Assembly: GCF_030504985.1 (NCBI RefSeq)
Contig: NZ_JASERU010000008.1
Span: 1-64,000, forward strand
Length of the DNA stretch: 64,000 nucleotides
Source: Fulvimonas sp. R45
GTDB taxonomy: Bacteria > Pseudomonadota > Gammaproteobacteria > Xanthomonadales > Rhodanobacteraceae
Reading direction: 5' to 3'
Position numbers and translations under genes: made by a program. A model generated the notes under the pieces. That model did not search any database and was not told the origin of the DNA. It saw only the letters and a list, made by a program, of their open reading frames with translations. Positions 9,012 to 18,564 of the stretch are shown here, one piece after another. Position 1 is the stretch's first letter; each line of letters starts with the position of its first letter.

Positions 9012-9610
9012 GCGGGCGTTCCGTGGCAGTCGATCAGTTCGCGGTCGGTGGCGACGTAGTCCAGCGGCACGTCCCAGGTTTCGGCGTCGATTGCGTCCCG
9101 TTCCTGGAAACCGTAGGCGATGCCGACCAGCAGCGGCTCGGTGGGGCGCGCCTGCTCGCGCAGGAAGGCGAAGCTGCGGTCGTAGTAGCCGCCGCCGTAG
9201 CCCAGCCGATGGCCGCGGCGGTCGAAGGCCAGCAGCGGCACCAGCACCAGGTCGAGCTGGAACGGCGCGAACCATTCGCGCGGCGCCACCGGCTCGGGGA
9301 TGCCGTAGCGGTTGGGCTGCACCGGGTCGCCGGCCTGCCAGGGGGCGAAGCGCAGCTCGCGCCCGTCGCCGATCAGTGGCAGCAGGAATTGCTGGCCGCG
9401 CCCGGCCAGCGGCGGGATGGCCAGGTTCAGCGGCAGCTCGCCGTCGGTGGCCCAGTAGCCGGCCACGCGCATGTCGGTGTGGTATTCGGGCAGCCGTTCC
9501 AGGTTGCGGCGCAGGCCCTGCGCCGCGGCCATGCGCTGGGGCGGCGACAGCGCGCGCCGCCGCGCGGCCATCTCACGGCGAAGTTCGCTGCGTAGGGCGG
9601 GGGCGTCCAC
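9008..9610 (-). CDS. fau: 5-formyltetrahydrofolate cyclo-ligase
   Basis: The enzyme converts 5-formyl-THF to 5,10-methenyl-THF using ATP, recycling an inhibitory folate. The family signature GHRLGYGGGYYDRSFA is present in the C-terminal half, and RYGIPEP lies in the middle. The GTG at 9610 gives 200 residues, close to the family norm; the open frame extends to 9889 but that part overlaps the 6S RNA and is not conserved protein. Its place beside 6S RNA and zapA is the usual gammaproteobacterial arrangement (ssrS-fau), in which both may be co-transcribed. Confidence 0.9.
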   Translation of the reverse strand: MDAPALRSELRREMAARRRALSPPQRMAAAQGLRRNLERLPEYHTDMRVAGYWATDGELPLNLAIPPLAGRGQQFLLPLIGDGRELRFAPWQAGDPVQPNRYGIPEPVAPREWFAPFQLDLVLVPLLAFDRRGHRLGYGGGYYDRSFAFLREQARPTEPLLVGIAYGFQERDAIDAETWDVPLDYVATDRELIDCHGTPA

Positions 9611-9697
9611 GGTGGCGCGGCTCCTGGCGGCAAGGCGCGTCCGGCGGACGTCGCGGCAGGCGGATCGTCGCCGGCGGTCGCCACCGGGGCGACCGCC

Positions 9698-9843
9698 AGG
9701 CGTGGAAAGAGGTGGCGTCGACCGCGATGCCGCTGCCCACCGAACGACCTTGATCCACGATGGATCAGGTGGGAGGGCGATCAGGGCTTCGAGGCTTTCC
9801 GCTCGTGGCGGACATGCGCAACAGCCGCTGAAATGCCGACCCG
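9698..9843 (-). ncRNA. ssrS: 6S RNA (ends approximate)
   Basis: 6S RNA mimics an open promoter and sequesters sigma-70 RNA polymerase. The minus strand between zapA and fau holds a hairpin CCTGATCCATCGTGGATCAAGG followed by GGGCAGCGGCATCGCGG, matching in form the E. coli segment CCTTGAACCAAGGGTTCAAGG followed by GCCTGCGGCGGCATC. A -10 like TAAATA (9850-9855, minus strand) would start transcription near 9843. A perfect 10-bp hairpin at 9673-9697 could mark or follow the 3' end. Synteny is the strongest support; I could not fold the full molecule. Confidence 0.6.
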
Positions 9844-9909
9844 GGGCCGTATTTAGGAACAAGGCAAATGTAAGAGTGTGCTGGCGCACACCGCAGAGAA
9901 CGCCGGGGC

Positions 9910-10236
9910 CTATTTTAGTAGCGGGCCGGGCTGGCCGTCGAGTGCCGCTTCCACCCGGCGGCGCAGCGCGGCGAGGCTATCGGCGGTGCTGTCGCCGCTG
10001 CCGCCCTGTTGCCTGCGGAGGGCGAGGAACTCGTGGGTGACGCTGATCGCCGCCAGCACCGCCAGCCGGTCGAAGCCCGGCGCCCGGGCGTTGGCGCGCA
10101 ACTCGCGCATCTTGCGGTCGAGGTAGGCCGCGGCTTCCAGCAGGCCCTCGCGCTCGTCCGGCGCGCAGGCGATCAGGAATTCGCGGTCGACCAGCCGCAA
10201 CGCGACCGGTTCGCTGGCCTGGGTGGTTTCAGCCAT
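9910..10236 (-). CDS. zapA: Cell division protein ZapA
   Basis: ZapA crosslinks FtsZ filaments and stabilises the Z-ring. The 108-residue protein has the typical N-terminal part PVALRLVDREFLIACAPDE, then a helical dimerisation region from about residue 28 to 90. The next gene upstream on the same strand is a ZapB-like coiled-coil protein with which it overlaps by eight bases, so both are probably made together. 6S RNA follows downstream, as in E. coli. Confidence 0.92.
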   Translation of the reverse strand: MAETTQASEPVALRLVDREFLIACAPDEREGLLEAAAYLDRKMRELRANARAPGFDRLAVLAAISVTHEFLALRRQQGGSGDSTADSLAALRRRVEAALDGQPGPLLK

Positions 10237-10453
10237 TGCTCTCTAGCGCCTTCAGTCGCTGGATCATTGCCTCGACGCGGCTGCGCGCCTGCTCGTTGCG
10301 CGCCAGCAGCCCGGCGCGCTCGGTGGCCAGCTGTTCCTGGCTGTGGCGCAGGCTGCGGTTTTCCTCATGCAGGCGGCGCACCACGTCCAGCAGGCGATCG
10401 ATCTGCTGGCTCAGCGCGGCCACTTCGTGCTGGACGGAATCGGGCGGGCTCAT
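10229..10453 (-). CDS. ZapB-like coiled-coil protein (TIGR02449 type)
   Basis: This 74-residue protein is almost entirely one coiled coil with regular heptads (VAALSQQIDRLLDVVRRLHE and on). Short proteins of this kind occur beside zapA in many gammaproteobacteria lacking enterobacterial ZapB at this place. A role with ZapA at the Z-ring is inferred from the neighbourhood only. ATG 10453 begins MSPPDSVQHE. The longer frame upstream runs into ygfB antisense and is a shadow. Confidence 0.85.
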   Translation of the reverse strand: MSPPDSVQHEVAALSQQIDRLLDVVRRLHEENRSLRHSQEQLATERAGLLARNEQARSRVEAMIQRLKALESNG

Positions 10454-10587
10454 GCGGCGCACTATATCAGCACGCGGTGCGAAATCCGTGGGCGCCATCG
10501 CGTTTGCCCGCCGCATCACGCGCGGCCGGCGGTGCGGCGTCGCGCTGCTAGACTGGCGCCTTGCCCGCGAATGGAGTGGATGCCGCG

Positions 10588-11157
10588 ATGAACGCCGACG
10601 AACCCATCGGCCACGACGAACTGGACGGCCTGGCGGCGCGCCTGCGCCTGGCCATCGCGGCCAGCGAGCTGCACGGTTCGCTGTGTGGTTTCCTGGCCGG
10701 CGGCGGCCGGCCGGGCACAGCTCCGTTGCTGGAGCTGCTGCAGCTCGAAGGCGCGGAGGCGGTGACGCCCGCGCCGTCCGACCTGGCCCTGCTCGACCGC
10801 CTGGCGCAACTCGCCCAGGCCGAACTGGCCGACCCCGAGCTGGGCTTCGAGCCGCTGCTGCCGCCCGACGACCGCCCGCTGCCCGAACGCGCCGAGGCGC
10901 TGGGCGACTGGTGCCGCGGCTTCCTCGGCGGTTTCGGGCTGGCCGGCGCCGGCGCCCATGGCAAGCTGTCGGAGGAGGCGCAGGAGATCCTGCGCGACCT
11001 GGGCACCCTGGCCGGCGCGTCGTTCGACTTCGGCGACGAAGGCGAGGACGAGGACGCGCTGATCGAACTGCACGAATTCGTGCGCATGGCCGCGATGCTG
11101 CTGCACGCCGAATGCGCCGGCGGCCGCAACCGCCCCACGGACGGCACCGTGCATTGA
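10588..11157 (+). CDS. ygfB: YgfB/YecA-family (UPF0149) protein
   Basis: The 189-residue alpha-helical protein belongs to UPF0149. The signatures are ASELHGSLCGFLAGG near residue 30, EALGDWCRGFLGGFGLAG in the middle and LHEFVRMAAMLLHAE near the end. YgfB is linked to beta-lactam resistance regulation in Pseudomonas, but no biochemical activity can be assigned here. The ATG at 10588 gives the usual length. It is followed by pepP with a four-base overlap, the standard ygfB-pepP arrangement. Confidence 0.88.
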   Translation: MNADEPIGHDELDGLAARLRLAIAASELHGSLCGFLAGGGRPGTAPLLELLQLEGAEAVTPAPSDLALLDRLAQLAQAELADPELGFEPLLPPDDRPLPERAEALGDWCRGFLGGFGLAGAGAHGKLSEEAQEILRDLGTLAGASFDFGDEGEDEDALIELHEFVRMAAMLLHAECAGGRNRPTDGTVH

Positions 11158-12464
11158 GCATCGCGGTCGCCGAGTTCGCGCGCCGTCGGCGCCAGCTGAT
11201 GCAGATGGCCGGCGAGGACGCGGCGATCCTGGTCGCCGCCGCGCCCGAGCGCCTGCGCAATGCCGACGTGGCCTGGCCGTACCGACAGGATTCGGACTTC
11301 CACTACCTCACCGGCTTCCCCGAGCCCGACGCCGTGCTGGCCCTGCTGCCCGGCCGCCGGCACGGCGAGGCGGTGCTGTTCTGCCGCGAGCGCGACCCCG
11401 GGCGCGAGCGCTGGCACGGCGAGGCCGTGGGCACCGAACGCGCGGTGACCGCCTGCGGCATGGACGACGCCTTCCCCATCGACGACATCGACGACATCCT
11501 GCCCGGCATGATCGAGGGCCGCGCCCGGGTGTACTGCCACTTCGGCCGCGAGCCCGCGTTCGACGCGCAGTTGATGGGCTGGATGCGCCGCCTGCGCCAG
11601 TTGCGCGGCGGCGGCGTGGAACCGAAGGAGTTCGTGGCGCTGGGCCACCTGCTGCATGACCTGCGCCTGTACAAGTCGCGCGACGAACTGCGCCTGATGC
11701 GCGCCGCCGCGGGCATTGCCGCCGAGGCGCACCTGGCCGCGATGCGCATGGCCCTGCCCGGGCGGCACGAGTACGAGGTGGAAGCCGAGCTGCGATACGC
11801 GATCCGCCGGCGTGGTGCGGTGCCCGCATTCCCGCCCATCGTGGCCGGCGGCGCCAACGCCTGCACCATGCACTACACCGCCAACCGCGCGCCGCTGGCC
11901 GACGGTGACCTGCTGCTGATCGACGCCGGCGCCGAGCTGGACTGCTACGCCTCCGACATCAGCCGCACGTTCCCCGTCAACGGCCGCTACGGCCGCGAAC
12001 AGCGTGCGCTGTACGAGGTGGTGCTGGCCGCGCAACTGGCCGCGATCGACGAAGTGAAACCGGGTCGCCCCTTCGACGCCGCGCACCATGCCGCGGTGCG
12101 GGTCGTGGCCGAAGGCCTGTGCGCGCTGGGACTGCTTGAGGGCGACACCGACACGGCCATCGCCGAGGGCCGCCACCGGCACTTCTTCCCGGGCAAGACC
12201 GGCCACTGGCTGGGCCTGGACGTGCACGACGCGGGCGACTACCGCGTCGACGGCGAGCCGCGCGTGCTGGAGCCGGGCATGGTGGTGACGGTGGAGCCGG
12301 GCATCTACGTGCCGCCCGACGAGCGCGGCGTGGCCGAGCGCTGGCGCGGCATCGGCATTCGCATCGAGGACGACGTGGCGGTGACGCGCGACGGCCACGA
12401 GGTGCTGTCCGCCGGCGTGCCGAAGGACCCGGGCGAGATCGAGGCGCTGCTGGCCGGACGCTGA
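11154..12464 (+). CDS. pepP: Xaa-Pro aminopeptidase P
   Basis: PepP removes an N-terminal residue preceding proline and uses two manganese ions in a creatinase/pita-bread fold. The N-terminal domain (about 1-170) is typical, with RQDSDFHYLTGFPEPDAVL. The metal ligands are visible as Asp in LLIDAGAEL and SDISRTF, His in GHWLGLDVHD, and Glu in TVEPGIY and GIRIEDDV. The TTG start at 11154 overlaps the ygfB stop as TTGA and gives 436 residues (E. coli 441). An internal ATG at 11199 would cut into the conserved N-terminus. Confidence 0.93.
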   Translation: MSIAVAEFARRRRQLMQMAGEDAAILVAAAPERLRNADVAWPYRQDSDFHYLTGFPEPDAVLALLPGRRHGEAVLFCRERDPGRERWHGEAVGTERAVTACGMDDAFPIDDIDDILPGMIEGRARVYCHFGREPAFDAQLMGWMRRLRQLRGGGVEPKEFVALGHLLHDLRLYKSRDELRLMRAAAGIAAEAHLAAMRMALPGRHEYEVEAELRYAIRRRGAVPAFPPIVAGGANACTMHYTANRAPLADGDLLLIDAGAELDCYASDISRTFPVNGRYGREQRALYEVVLAAQLAAIDEVKPGRPFDAAHHAAVRVVAEGLCALGLLEGDTDTAIAEGRHRHFFPGKTGHWLGLDVHDAGDYRVDGEPRVLEPGMVVTVEPGIYVPPDERGVAERWRGIGIRIEDDVAVTRDGHEVLSAGVPKDPGEIEALLAGR

Positions 12465-12524
12465 GGCATTCCGCTCCTATCGAGTCCTTCCTGCCAGCAG
12501 GCGGGCGAGGGCGATGGAGCGAGC

Positions 12525-13841
12525 TTACGCCGCCGCGAACGCGTCGCGCGTGAGGTTCTCCGGCTCGCCATCGGTGCACACCACGTCGTCCTCGATGCGG
12601 ATGCCGCCGTACGGGCGGAAGGCGTCGACCTTTGCCCAGTCGATGTCGGCGGCGACCGGCCTGTCGCGCAGCCCGGCCAGCAGCATGTCGATGAAGTACA
12701 GGCCGGGCTCGATCGTCACCACCATGCCCGGCTGCAGCACGCGGGTCGTGCGCAGATAGGGGTGGCCCGCAGGGCGCGGGATGCTGCCGCCGCGTTCGCT
12801 CTGCTGGAAGCCGGCCACGTCGTGTACCTGCACGCCGATGGAGTGGCCCAGGCCATGCGGGAAGAACGCGCCGGTGACGCCGGACTCCACCGCGCTTTCC
12901 GCGCTCATGCGGATGAAGCCGTGCTCGCGCAGCACGCCGGCCAGCACGTGGTGGGCGTGGACGTGCAGCTCGGGATAGCTCTGTCCCGGGCGCACCTTCG
13001 CTGCGAAGCCGCGCTGCGCGACATCCATGCTGTCGATCAGCGCCTGGAAGCCGGCGTGGCCGTCCGCCGCGTAGGTGCGCGTGATGTCGCTGGCGTAGCC
13101 GGCGCAGCTGGCGCCGGCGTCGATCAGGAACGAGCGGTGCCCGCGCGGCGGCGTGCGGTCGAAATGGGTGTAGTGCAGCACCGCGCCGTGCTCGTTGAGG
13201 CCCACGATGCTGGCGTAGGGCAGCTCGGCGTCGATCTGCCGCGCGGCGGCGAGGTAGGCCATGTGGATGCCGAACTCGCTTTCGCCGGCGCGGAACGCCG
13301 CTTCGGCGGCACGATGGGCGCGCGCGCCGATGCGGTTGGCCTCGCGCATCAGCGCCAGTTCGTACGGCGTCTTGAAGCTGCGGTGCCAGTGCAGGCAGTC
13401 GAGCACGGCCTGCGGGTTGTTGGCCTCTACGCCATCGACCGCGGGGCAGGCCGGAGTGATCACCGCGTTGCGTCCCTTCGGCAGCTGCGCCACGGCTTCC
13501 GCCGCGCTGCGCACGATCACCACATCGAAGTGCTCCACCCAGTAGCCGTGCGGCGCCTCAGGCACCACGTGCCAGTAATCGCGCGGCTGCACGAACACCA
13601 GCCTGGGCTTCGCACCGGGCGTGTAGGCGATCCAGCTGCCCGGCGCATCGGTCAGCGGCAGCCAGTGCCTGAAGTGCGGGTTGGCGACGAACGGGTAGTC
13701 CTGGTCGTCGAGGAACTTGCCGGGCGGCGTGCCGGCGGCCACCAGCAGGTGGTCGAAGCCGGCCAGCGCCAGCGCGTGGTCGGCGTGCCCGCGCACGGTG
13801 GCGAGGTGCTGGGGATACAGGGCGGCAAGCGGCGGATTCAT
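12525..13841 (-). CDS. pepQ: Xaa-Pro dipeptidase
   Basis: PepQ hydrolyses dipeptides with C-terminal proline. The 438 residues match bacterial prolidases (E. coli 443). The di-metal ligands are in FLIDAGASCAGYASDITRTY, FFPHGLGHSIGVQVHD, VTIEPGLYF and GGIRIEDDV. The N-terminal domain contains DQDYPFVANPHFRHWLPL, characteristic of PepQ rather than PepP. It is therefore a second M24 peptidase convergent with pepP, with a 60-base gap between the stops. Upstream on the same strand is hemW. Confidence 0.93.
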   Translation of the reverse strand: MNPPLAALYPQHLATVRGHADHALALAGFDHLLVAAGTPPGKFLDDQDYPFVANPHFRHWLPLTDAPGSWIAYTPGAKPRLVFVQPRDYWHVVPEAPHGYWVEHFDVVIVRSAAEAVAQLPKGRNAVITPACPAVDGVEANNPQAVLDCLHWHRSFKTPYELALMREANRIGARAHRAAEAAFRAGESEFGIHMAYLAAARQIDAELPYASIVGLNEHGAVLHYTHFDRTPPRGHRSFLIDAGASCAGYASDITRTYAADGHAGFQALIDSMDVAQRGFAAKVRPGQSYPELHVHAHHVLAGVLREHGFIRMSAESAVESGVTGAFFPHGLGHSIGVQVHDVAGFQQSERGGSIPRPAGHPYLRTTRVLQPGMVVTIEPGLYFIDMLLAGLRDRPVAADIDWAKVDAFRPYGGIRIEDDVVCTDGEPENLTRDAFAAA

Positions 13842-13887
13842 GCGTGCTCCGGGTGGTGCGTGGGCCCGCCAGTGTAGGTCGGCGTGG

Positions 13888-15054
13888 TCAGGGCAGGAAG
13901 GCGGCGATGGTGTCGTTGAGGAAACGCTGGCCCTGCGCGGTGGCCTGCAGGCGTTGCGGATCGTCGACGAGCCAGCCGCGCCGGCGCGCTTCCGCCAGCG
14001 GTACGGCCATGCGTTCCAGTGGCAGGCCGGTGCGTTCGGCGAAGTCGGCCAGCGGCACGCCGTCGATCAGGCGCAGCGCGTTGAGCATGTACTCGAACGG
14101 CAGCTCGTGGGCGCCGACCACATTGTCGCCGCCGATGCGCGCGGGGCCGGCGGCGGCTTCCATGTACGCGCGCGGGTGGCGGGTCTTCCAGCGCCGGCGC
14201 ACCTGGCCGGCGGCCGCATCGCTGAGCTTGCCGTGCGCGCCGGCGCCGATGCCGAGGTAGTCGCCGAAGCGCCAGTAGTTGAGGTTGTGCGTGCAACGCC
14301 GGCCGGGCTGCGCGTAGGCGGAAATCTCGTACTGGCCGTAGCCGGCTTCGGCCAGGCGCGCCTCGCAGGCCTCCTGCATCGCCCAGGCGTGGTCGTCGTC
14401 GGGCAATGGCGGCGGGTTGGCGGCGAAGGCGGTATTCGGCTCCAGCGTGAGCTGGTAGTGCGAGATGTGCGCGGGCGCGAGCGCGACGGCGCGTTCGATG
14501 TCGGCCAGCGCGCCGTCCAGCGTCTGCTGCGGCAGCGCGTACATCAGGTCGAGGTTGAGGTTGGCGTAGCCGGCATCCTGCGCCGACTTCACCGCGGCCT
14601 CGGCCTCGGCGGCGGAATGGATGCGGCCCAGGCGTCTCAGCTTGTCGTCGTCGAAGCTCTGGATGCCGAAGGAGAGCCGGTTCACGCCGGCGGCGAGGTA
14701 GCCGTCGAAGCGGCCGTGCTCGACGGTGCCCGGGTTGGTCTCCAGGGTGATCTCGCAATCGCGCGCGAACGGCAGGCGTGCGCGGGCGCCGTCGAGGAAG
14801 CGCGCGATCAGTTCCGGCGCGAACAGGCTGGGCGTGCCGCCGCCGAAGAATACGCTGATGACGTCGCGTTCCCGTGCAGCCTCGCCGAAGTCGGCGAGAT
14901 CGGCGTCGAGGTCGGCCAGCAGCAATTCGGCATATTCGGCATAGGGTGGCGGCGCGCCGCGCAGGCCGTGCGAGTTGAAGTCGCAATACGGACACTTCTT
15001 CACGCACCACGGCATGTGGACGTAGAGCGACAGGGGCGGTGCGACGAGGGGCAT
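13888..15054 (-). CDS. hemW: HemW, radical SAM haem chaperone
   Basis: HemW is a radical SAM protein that binds haem and was long misnamed oxygen-independent coproporphyrinogen oxidase. The cluster motif CVKKCPYC and FFGGGTPS are at the N-terminus of the 388-residue chain, followed by ETNPGTV, NRLSFGIQSF and the C-terminal HemW-specific region LTLEPNTAF...YEISAYAQPG. It lacks the coproporphyrinogen-oxidase-specific extra cysteine at the motif end, having CxxxCxYC followed by Asp. It normally sits next to rdgB; here a toxin-antitoxin pair separates them. Confidence 0.92.
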   Translation of the reverse strand: MPLVAPPLSLYVHMPWCVKKCPYCDFNSHGLRGAPPPYAEYAELLLADLDADLADFGEAARERDVISVFFGGGTPSLFAPELIARFLDGARARLPFARDCEITLETNPGTVEHGRFDGYLAAGVNRLSFGIQSFDDDKLRRLGRIHSAAEAEAAVKSAQDAGYANLNLDLMYALPQQTLDGALADIERAVALAPAHISHYQLTLEPNTAFAANPPPLPDDDHAWAMQEACEARLAEAGYGQYEISAYAQPGRRCTHNLNYWRFGDYLGIGAGAHGKLSDAAAGQVRRRWKTRHPRAYMEAAAGPARIGGDNVVGAHELPFEYMLNALRLIDGVPLADFAERTGLPLERMAVPLAEARRRGWLVDDPQRLQATAQGQRFLNDTIAAFLP

Positions 15055-15114
15055 CCGCGCATTGTATTCGGTCGGCGCTTGTACTAACGTGAGTTATAAC
15101 TTCGCGGAGCCGCC

Positions 15115-15345
15115 ATGAATACCAAGCTCAAGATCACCACCGTGGGCAACTCGGCCGGCGTCGTGCTGCCGCGCGAGCTGCTGGCCCGGCTGCGGGTGGA
15201 GAAGGGCGATACGCTCTACGTCACCGAGTTGCCCGACGGCATCAAGCTGGCCGCGTTCGATCCGGAATTCGCGGCGAAGATGGAGGTGGCGGAAAAGGTC
15301 ATGCGCCGCCGCCGCAACCTGCTGCATGAGCTGGCGGGGAACTGA
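15115..15345 (+). CDS. AbrB/MazE-type antitoxin
   Basis: The 76-residue protein is a swapped-hairpin AbrB DNA-binding domain for most of its length (LKITTVGNSAGVVLPRELLA), with a basic C-terminal tail (VMRRRRNLLHELAG) suited to neutralising a toxin. It would bind its own promoter; a perfect GTTATAAC palindrome lies near 15094-15101, just upstream. Its stop is one base before the GTG of the Doc-like gene, forming a two-gene cassette placed between hemW and rdgB. Confidence 0.88.
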   Translation: MNTKLKITTVGNSAGVVLPRELLARLRVEKGDTLYVTELPDGIKLAAFDPEFAAKMEVAEKVMRRRRNLLHELAGN

Positions 15346-15346
15346 T

Positions 15347-15784
15347 GTGATCTGGATCGACGCGGCATTGGCGCTCGCCATCCATGATCGGCAGCTGGCC
15401 GAGCACGGCGGCATGCCGGGCGTGCGCGACGGCAACCTGCTCGACTCGGCTTTGGCCCGGCCCCAGCAGATGCAGGCTTACGCCGATCCGGCGCCGGACC
15501 TTGCCGATCTTGCCGCGGCGCTGGCGCACGGGCTGGCACGCAATCCCCCGTTCGTCGATGGCAACAAGCGCACGGCGGCGGTGGCTTGTGAAACCTTCAT
15601 CGAGCTCAACGACGCCCAGCTCGATGCCACGGACGAGGAGCTGTTTCCTCGATTCCTCGCCCTCGCCGATGGTCGCCTGCCAGCCGAAGCCTTCGCGGCC
15701 TGGCTGCGCGGGCGCCTGCGCGCGCACCGCGTGCACGAGGCGCCCGCGCGCTACAAGGGCAAGGCGGTCAAGTCGGCGCGCTGA
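15347..15784 (+). CDS. Doc-like (death-on-curing, Fic-fold) toxin, catalytic His replaced
   Basis: The 145-residue protein belongs to the Doc branch of the Fic fold: LLDSALARPQQ near residue 31 and the motif NPPFVDGNKRTA at 66-77. Family members have H(P)Fx(D/N)xNKR with a catalytic histidine; here that position is Pro67 (CCC at 15545-15547), one base from CAC. The rest of the motif, including Asp71, Asn73, Lys74 and Arg75, is kept. The protein may be inactive, or work without the histidine. It starts with GTG after the antitoxin stop. Known Doc proteins phosphorylate EF-Tu. Confidence 0.85.
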   Translation: MIWIDAALALAIHDRQLAEHGGMPGVRDGNLLDSALARPQQMQAYADPAPDLADLAAALAHGLARNPPFVDGNKRTAAVACETFIELNDAQLDATDEELFPRFLALADGRLPAEAFAAWLRGRLRAHRVHEAPARYKGKAVKSAR

Positions 15785-16364
15785 GCATTCGACGCAGCGC
15801 GGCGAGCGCCTGGCCGCGGTGGCTGAGGCGGTTCTTCAACGCATCGTCCATCTCGGCCACGCTTTGCGCATGGCCGTCCGGCAGGAATACCGGGTTGTAG
15901 CCGAAGCCGCCGCTGCCGCGGCCTTCGGCGAGGATGCGCCCGTGCCAGCGACCTTCCGCGATCAGCGGGGCCGGATCCTCCGCGTGGCGCAGCAGCACCA
16001 GCACGCCGATGAAGAAGGCCCCGCGCCGCTCGTCCGGCACGCCGTCCAGCGCGCGCAGCAGTTTGGCGTTGTTGGCTTCGGCGTCGCCGTGGCCGCCGCT
16101 GTAGCGCGCCGAGTACAGGCCGGGCGCGCCGCCCAGTGCGTCGACGCACAGGCCGGAATCGTCGGCGAGCGCGGGCAGGCCGGTGGCGCGCGCGGCATGG
16201 CGCGCCTTGATCAGCGCGTTCTCGACGAAGGTGAGGCCGGTTTCCTCGGCGTCGTCCACGCCGAGGCTGGCCTGCGGCACCACCTCGAAGCCGCTGTCGG
16301 CGAGCAGGGCGCCGAACTCCTTCAGCTTGCCTGGGTTGCTGCTGGCCAGGACGATGCGGTTCAC
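15768..16364 (-). CDS. rdgB: dITP/XTP pyrophosphatase
   Basis: RdgB cleans the nucleotide pool by hydrolysing dITP, XTP and related non-canonical triphosphates. The 198 residues (E. coli 197) begin with IVLASSNPGKLKEF and contain TFVENALIKARHAA, ALADDSGLCVDAL and GGFGYNPVFLPDG. The start is a GTG at 16364 preceded by GGAG. The C-terminus overlaps the end of the Doc gene on the other strand by 17 bases. It follows the GNAT gene and rph on the same strand, probably one transcript. Confidence 0.94.
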   Translation of the reverse strand: MNRIVLASSNPGKLKEFGALLADSGFEVVPQASLGVDDAEETGLTFVENALIKARHAARATGLPALADDSGLCVDALGGAPGLYSARYSGGHGDAEANNAKLLRALDGVPDERRGAFFIGVLVLLRHAEDPAPLIAEGRWHGRILAEGRGSGGFGYNPVFLPDGHAQSVAEMDDALKNRLSHRGQALAALRRMLSAPT

Positions 16365-16368
16365 GTGT

Positions 16369-16886
16369 TCATTCTCCAAGCAGGTCGAAGGCGGGGGCGT
16401 AGTCCACGCGGCCATGGCGGCCGTCGAGCGCGCCTGGACGCAGTGCTCGCGCCATGAAGGCGTCGCCGCCGCCGTAGGTGTCGTGCAATCCGGCCGCCGA
16501 GGCGGGCGCGAAGCCGAAGCGGGCGTAGTAGGCCGGATCGCCCAGCACCACCACCAGGGATGTGCGGCCGCCCTGGCGCAACGCATCCAACGAGGCTTCG
16601 ATCAGCGCGCGGCCGACGCCGCGCCGCTGCCAGGCCGGCAGGACGCCGACCGGCGCCAGGCCGAGGGCGCATCCGTCGTCGCCGTGCTCGATGCGCACGG
16701 GCGAGTACGCCACGTGGCCGACCACCTGGCCGTCCGCCTCGGCCAGCCATTCCAGCGCGTCGTCGCCGGCTTCGCGCAGGCGGTGCACCAGCCGGGCCTC
16801 GTCGTCGCGGCCGAACGCGGCGCGGTGCACGGCAAGCGCCGCTTCCAGTTCGCGCGGTTCCGGCCGCAGGCGGCGCAACGCCAGGG

Positions 16887-16890
<4 letters not shown>
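16369..16890 (-). CDS. GNAT-family N-acetyltransferase
   Basis: This 173-residue protein is a single GNAT domain. The acetyl-CoA-binding loop reads [18 protein letters not shown], and the later part has [19 protein letters not shown], typical of the YhbS-like subgroup. The substrate cannot be read from the sequence. ATG at 16890 overlaps the rph stop by four bases (ATGA), and rdgB starts four bases after its stop, so it lies inside an rph-GNAT-rdgB unit. Confidence 0.88.
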
Positions 16891-17621
<731 letters not shown>

Positions 17622-17703
17622 GGCGGGCGTCTCTGGCCGGAATTGGGCAGGCGGGGACGCGAGAGTTTACCATTGCGGCCTTCCCCGCCCACGGACCGCC
17701 CCG

Positions 17704-18564
17704 ATGATCCGCAGCATGACGGCCTACGCCAGCGCCGAAACCACCGGCCCCGCCGGCACGCTCAGCTGCGAGCTGCGCACGGTCAACCACCGCTACCTGG
17801 AACTGAGCCCGCGGCTGCCGGACGAGCTGCGCGGCGCCGAGCCGGCCCTGCGCGAGCGCGTGGCGTCGCGGCTGTCGCGCGGCAAGGTCGACCTCACCGT
17901 GCGTCGCCAGGGCGAGGCGCGCGCCGCGTCGCTGCAGGTGGACCACGCGTTGCTGGCGCGCCTGGCCGAGCTGTCGCTGGACCTGGAACCGCGCTTCCCG
18001 AAGCTGCGGGTGGAGTTCACCGAGCTGCTGCGTTTCCCTGGCGTGCTGCAGCAGGAGGCGGCCGATCCGGAGGCACAGCAGGCGGCGCTGTTCGAGGTGC
18101 TTGACCGGGCGCTGGACGCGCTCGCCGCCACCCGCGAGCGCGAGGGCGCCAAGCTGGCCGAGCTGCTGCGCGAGCGGCTGGACGCCATCGAGGCCATCGT
18201 CGCCCAGGTGCGCGGCTGGATGCCGGAGATCCGCGCCGCGCTGCGCGCGCGGCTCGAAGCGCGCCTGGCCGACCTGAAGCAGCCCGCCGACCCCGGCCGG
18301 CTGGAGCAGGAACTGGTGCTGCAGGTCACCCGCAGCGACGTGGACGAGGAACTGGACCGCCTTGCCACCCACATCGCCGAGACCCGCCGCGTGCTGGGCC
18401 TGGAGGAGCCGGTGGGGCGCCGCCTCGACTTCCTGATGCAGGAATTCAACCGCGAGGCCAACACGCTGGGCTCCAAGTCGGTGGATGCGCGCACCACCAA
18501 CGCCGCGGTGGAGCTGAAGGTGCTGATCGAGCAGATGCGCGAGCAGGTGCAGAACATCGAATAG
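17704..18564 (+). CDS. yicC: YicC-family endoribonuclease
   Basis: YicC proteins are hexameric RNA-degrading enzymes conserved in bacteria. The 286-residue chain starts MIRSMTAYASAE and has the N-terminal signature ELRTVNHRYLELSPRLPDEL and the C-terminal one LDFLMQEFNREANTLGSKS. In many gammaproteobacteria and Xanthomonadales the next gene is gmk; here gmk is 25 kb away, with the two-component pair and the injection-system cluster between. The following gap to the kinase gene (271 bases) holds no gene that I can support. Confidence 0.93.
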   Translation: MIRSMTAYASAETTGPAGTLSCELRTVNHRYLELSPRLPDELRGAEPALRERVASRLSRGKVDLTVRRQGEARAASLQVDHALLARLAELSLDLEPRFPKLRVEFTELLRFPGVLQQEAADPEAQQAALFEVLDRALDALAATREREGAKLAELLRERLDAIEAIVAQVRGWMPEIRAALRARLEARLADLKQPADPGRLEQELVLQVTRSDVDEELDRLATHIAETRRVLGLEEPVGRRLDFLMQEFNREANTLGSKSVDARTTNAAVELKVLIEQMREQVQNIE

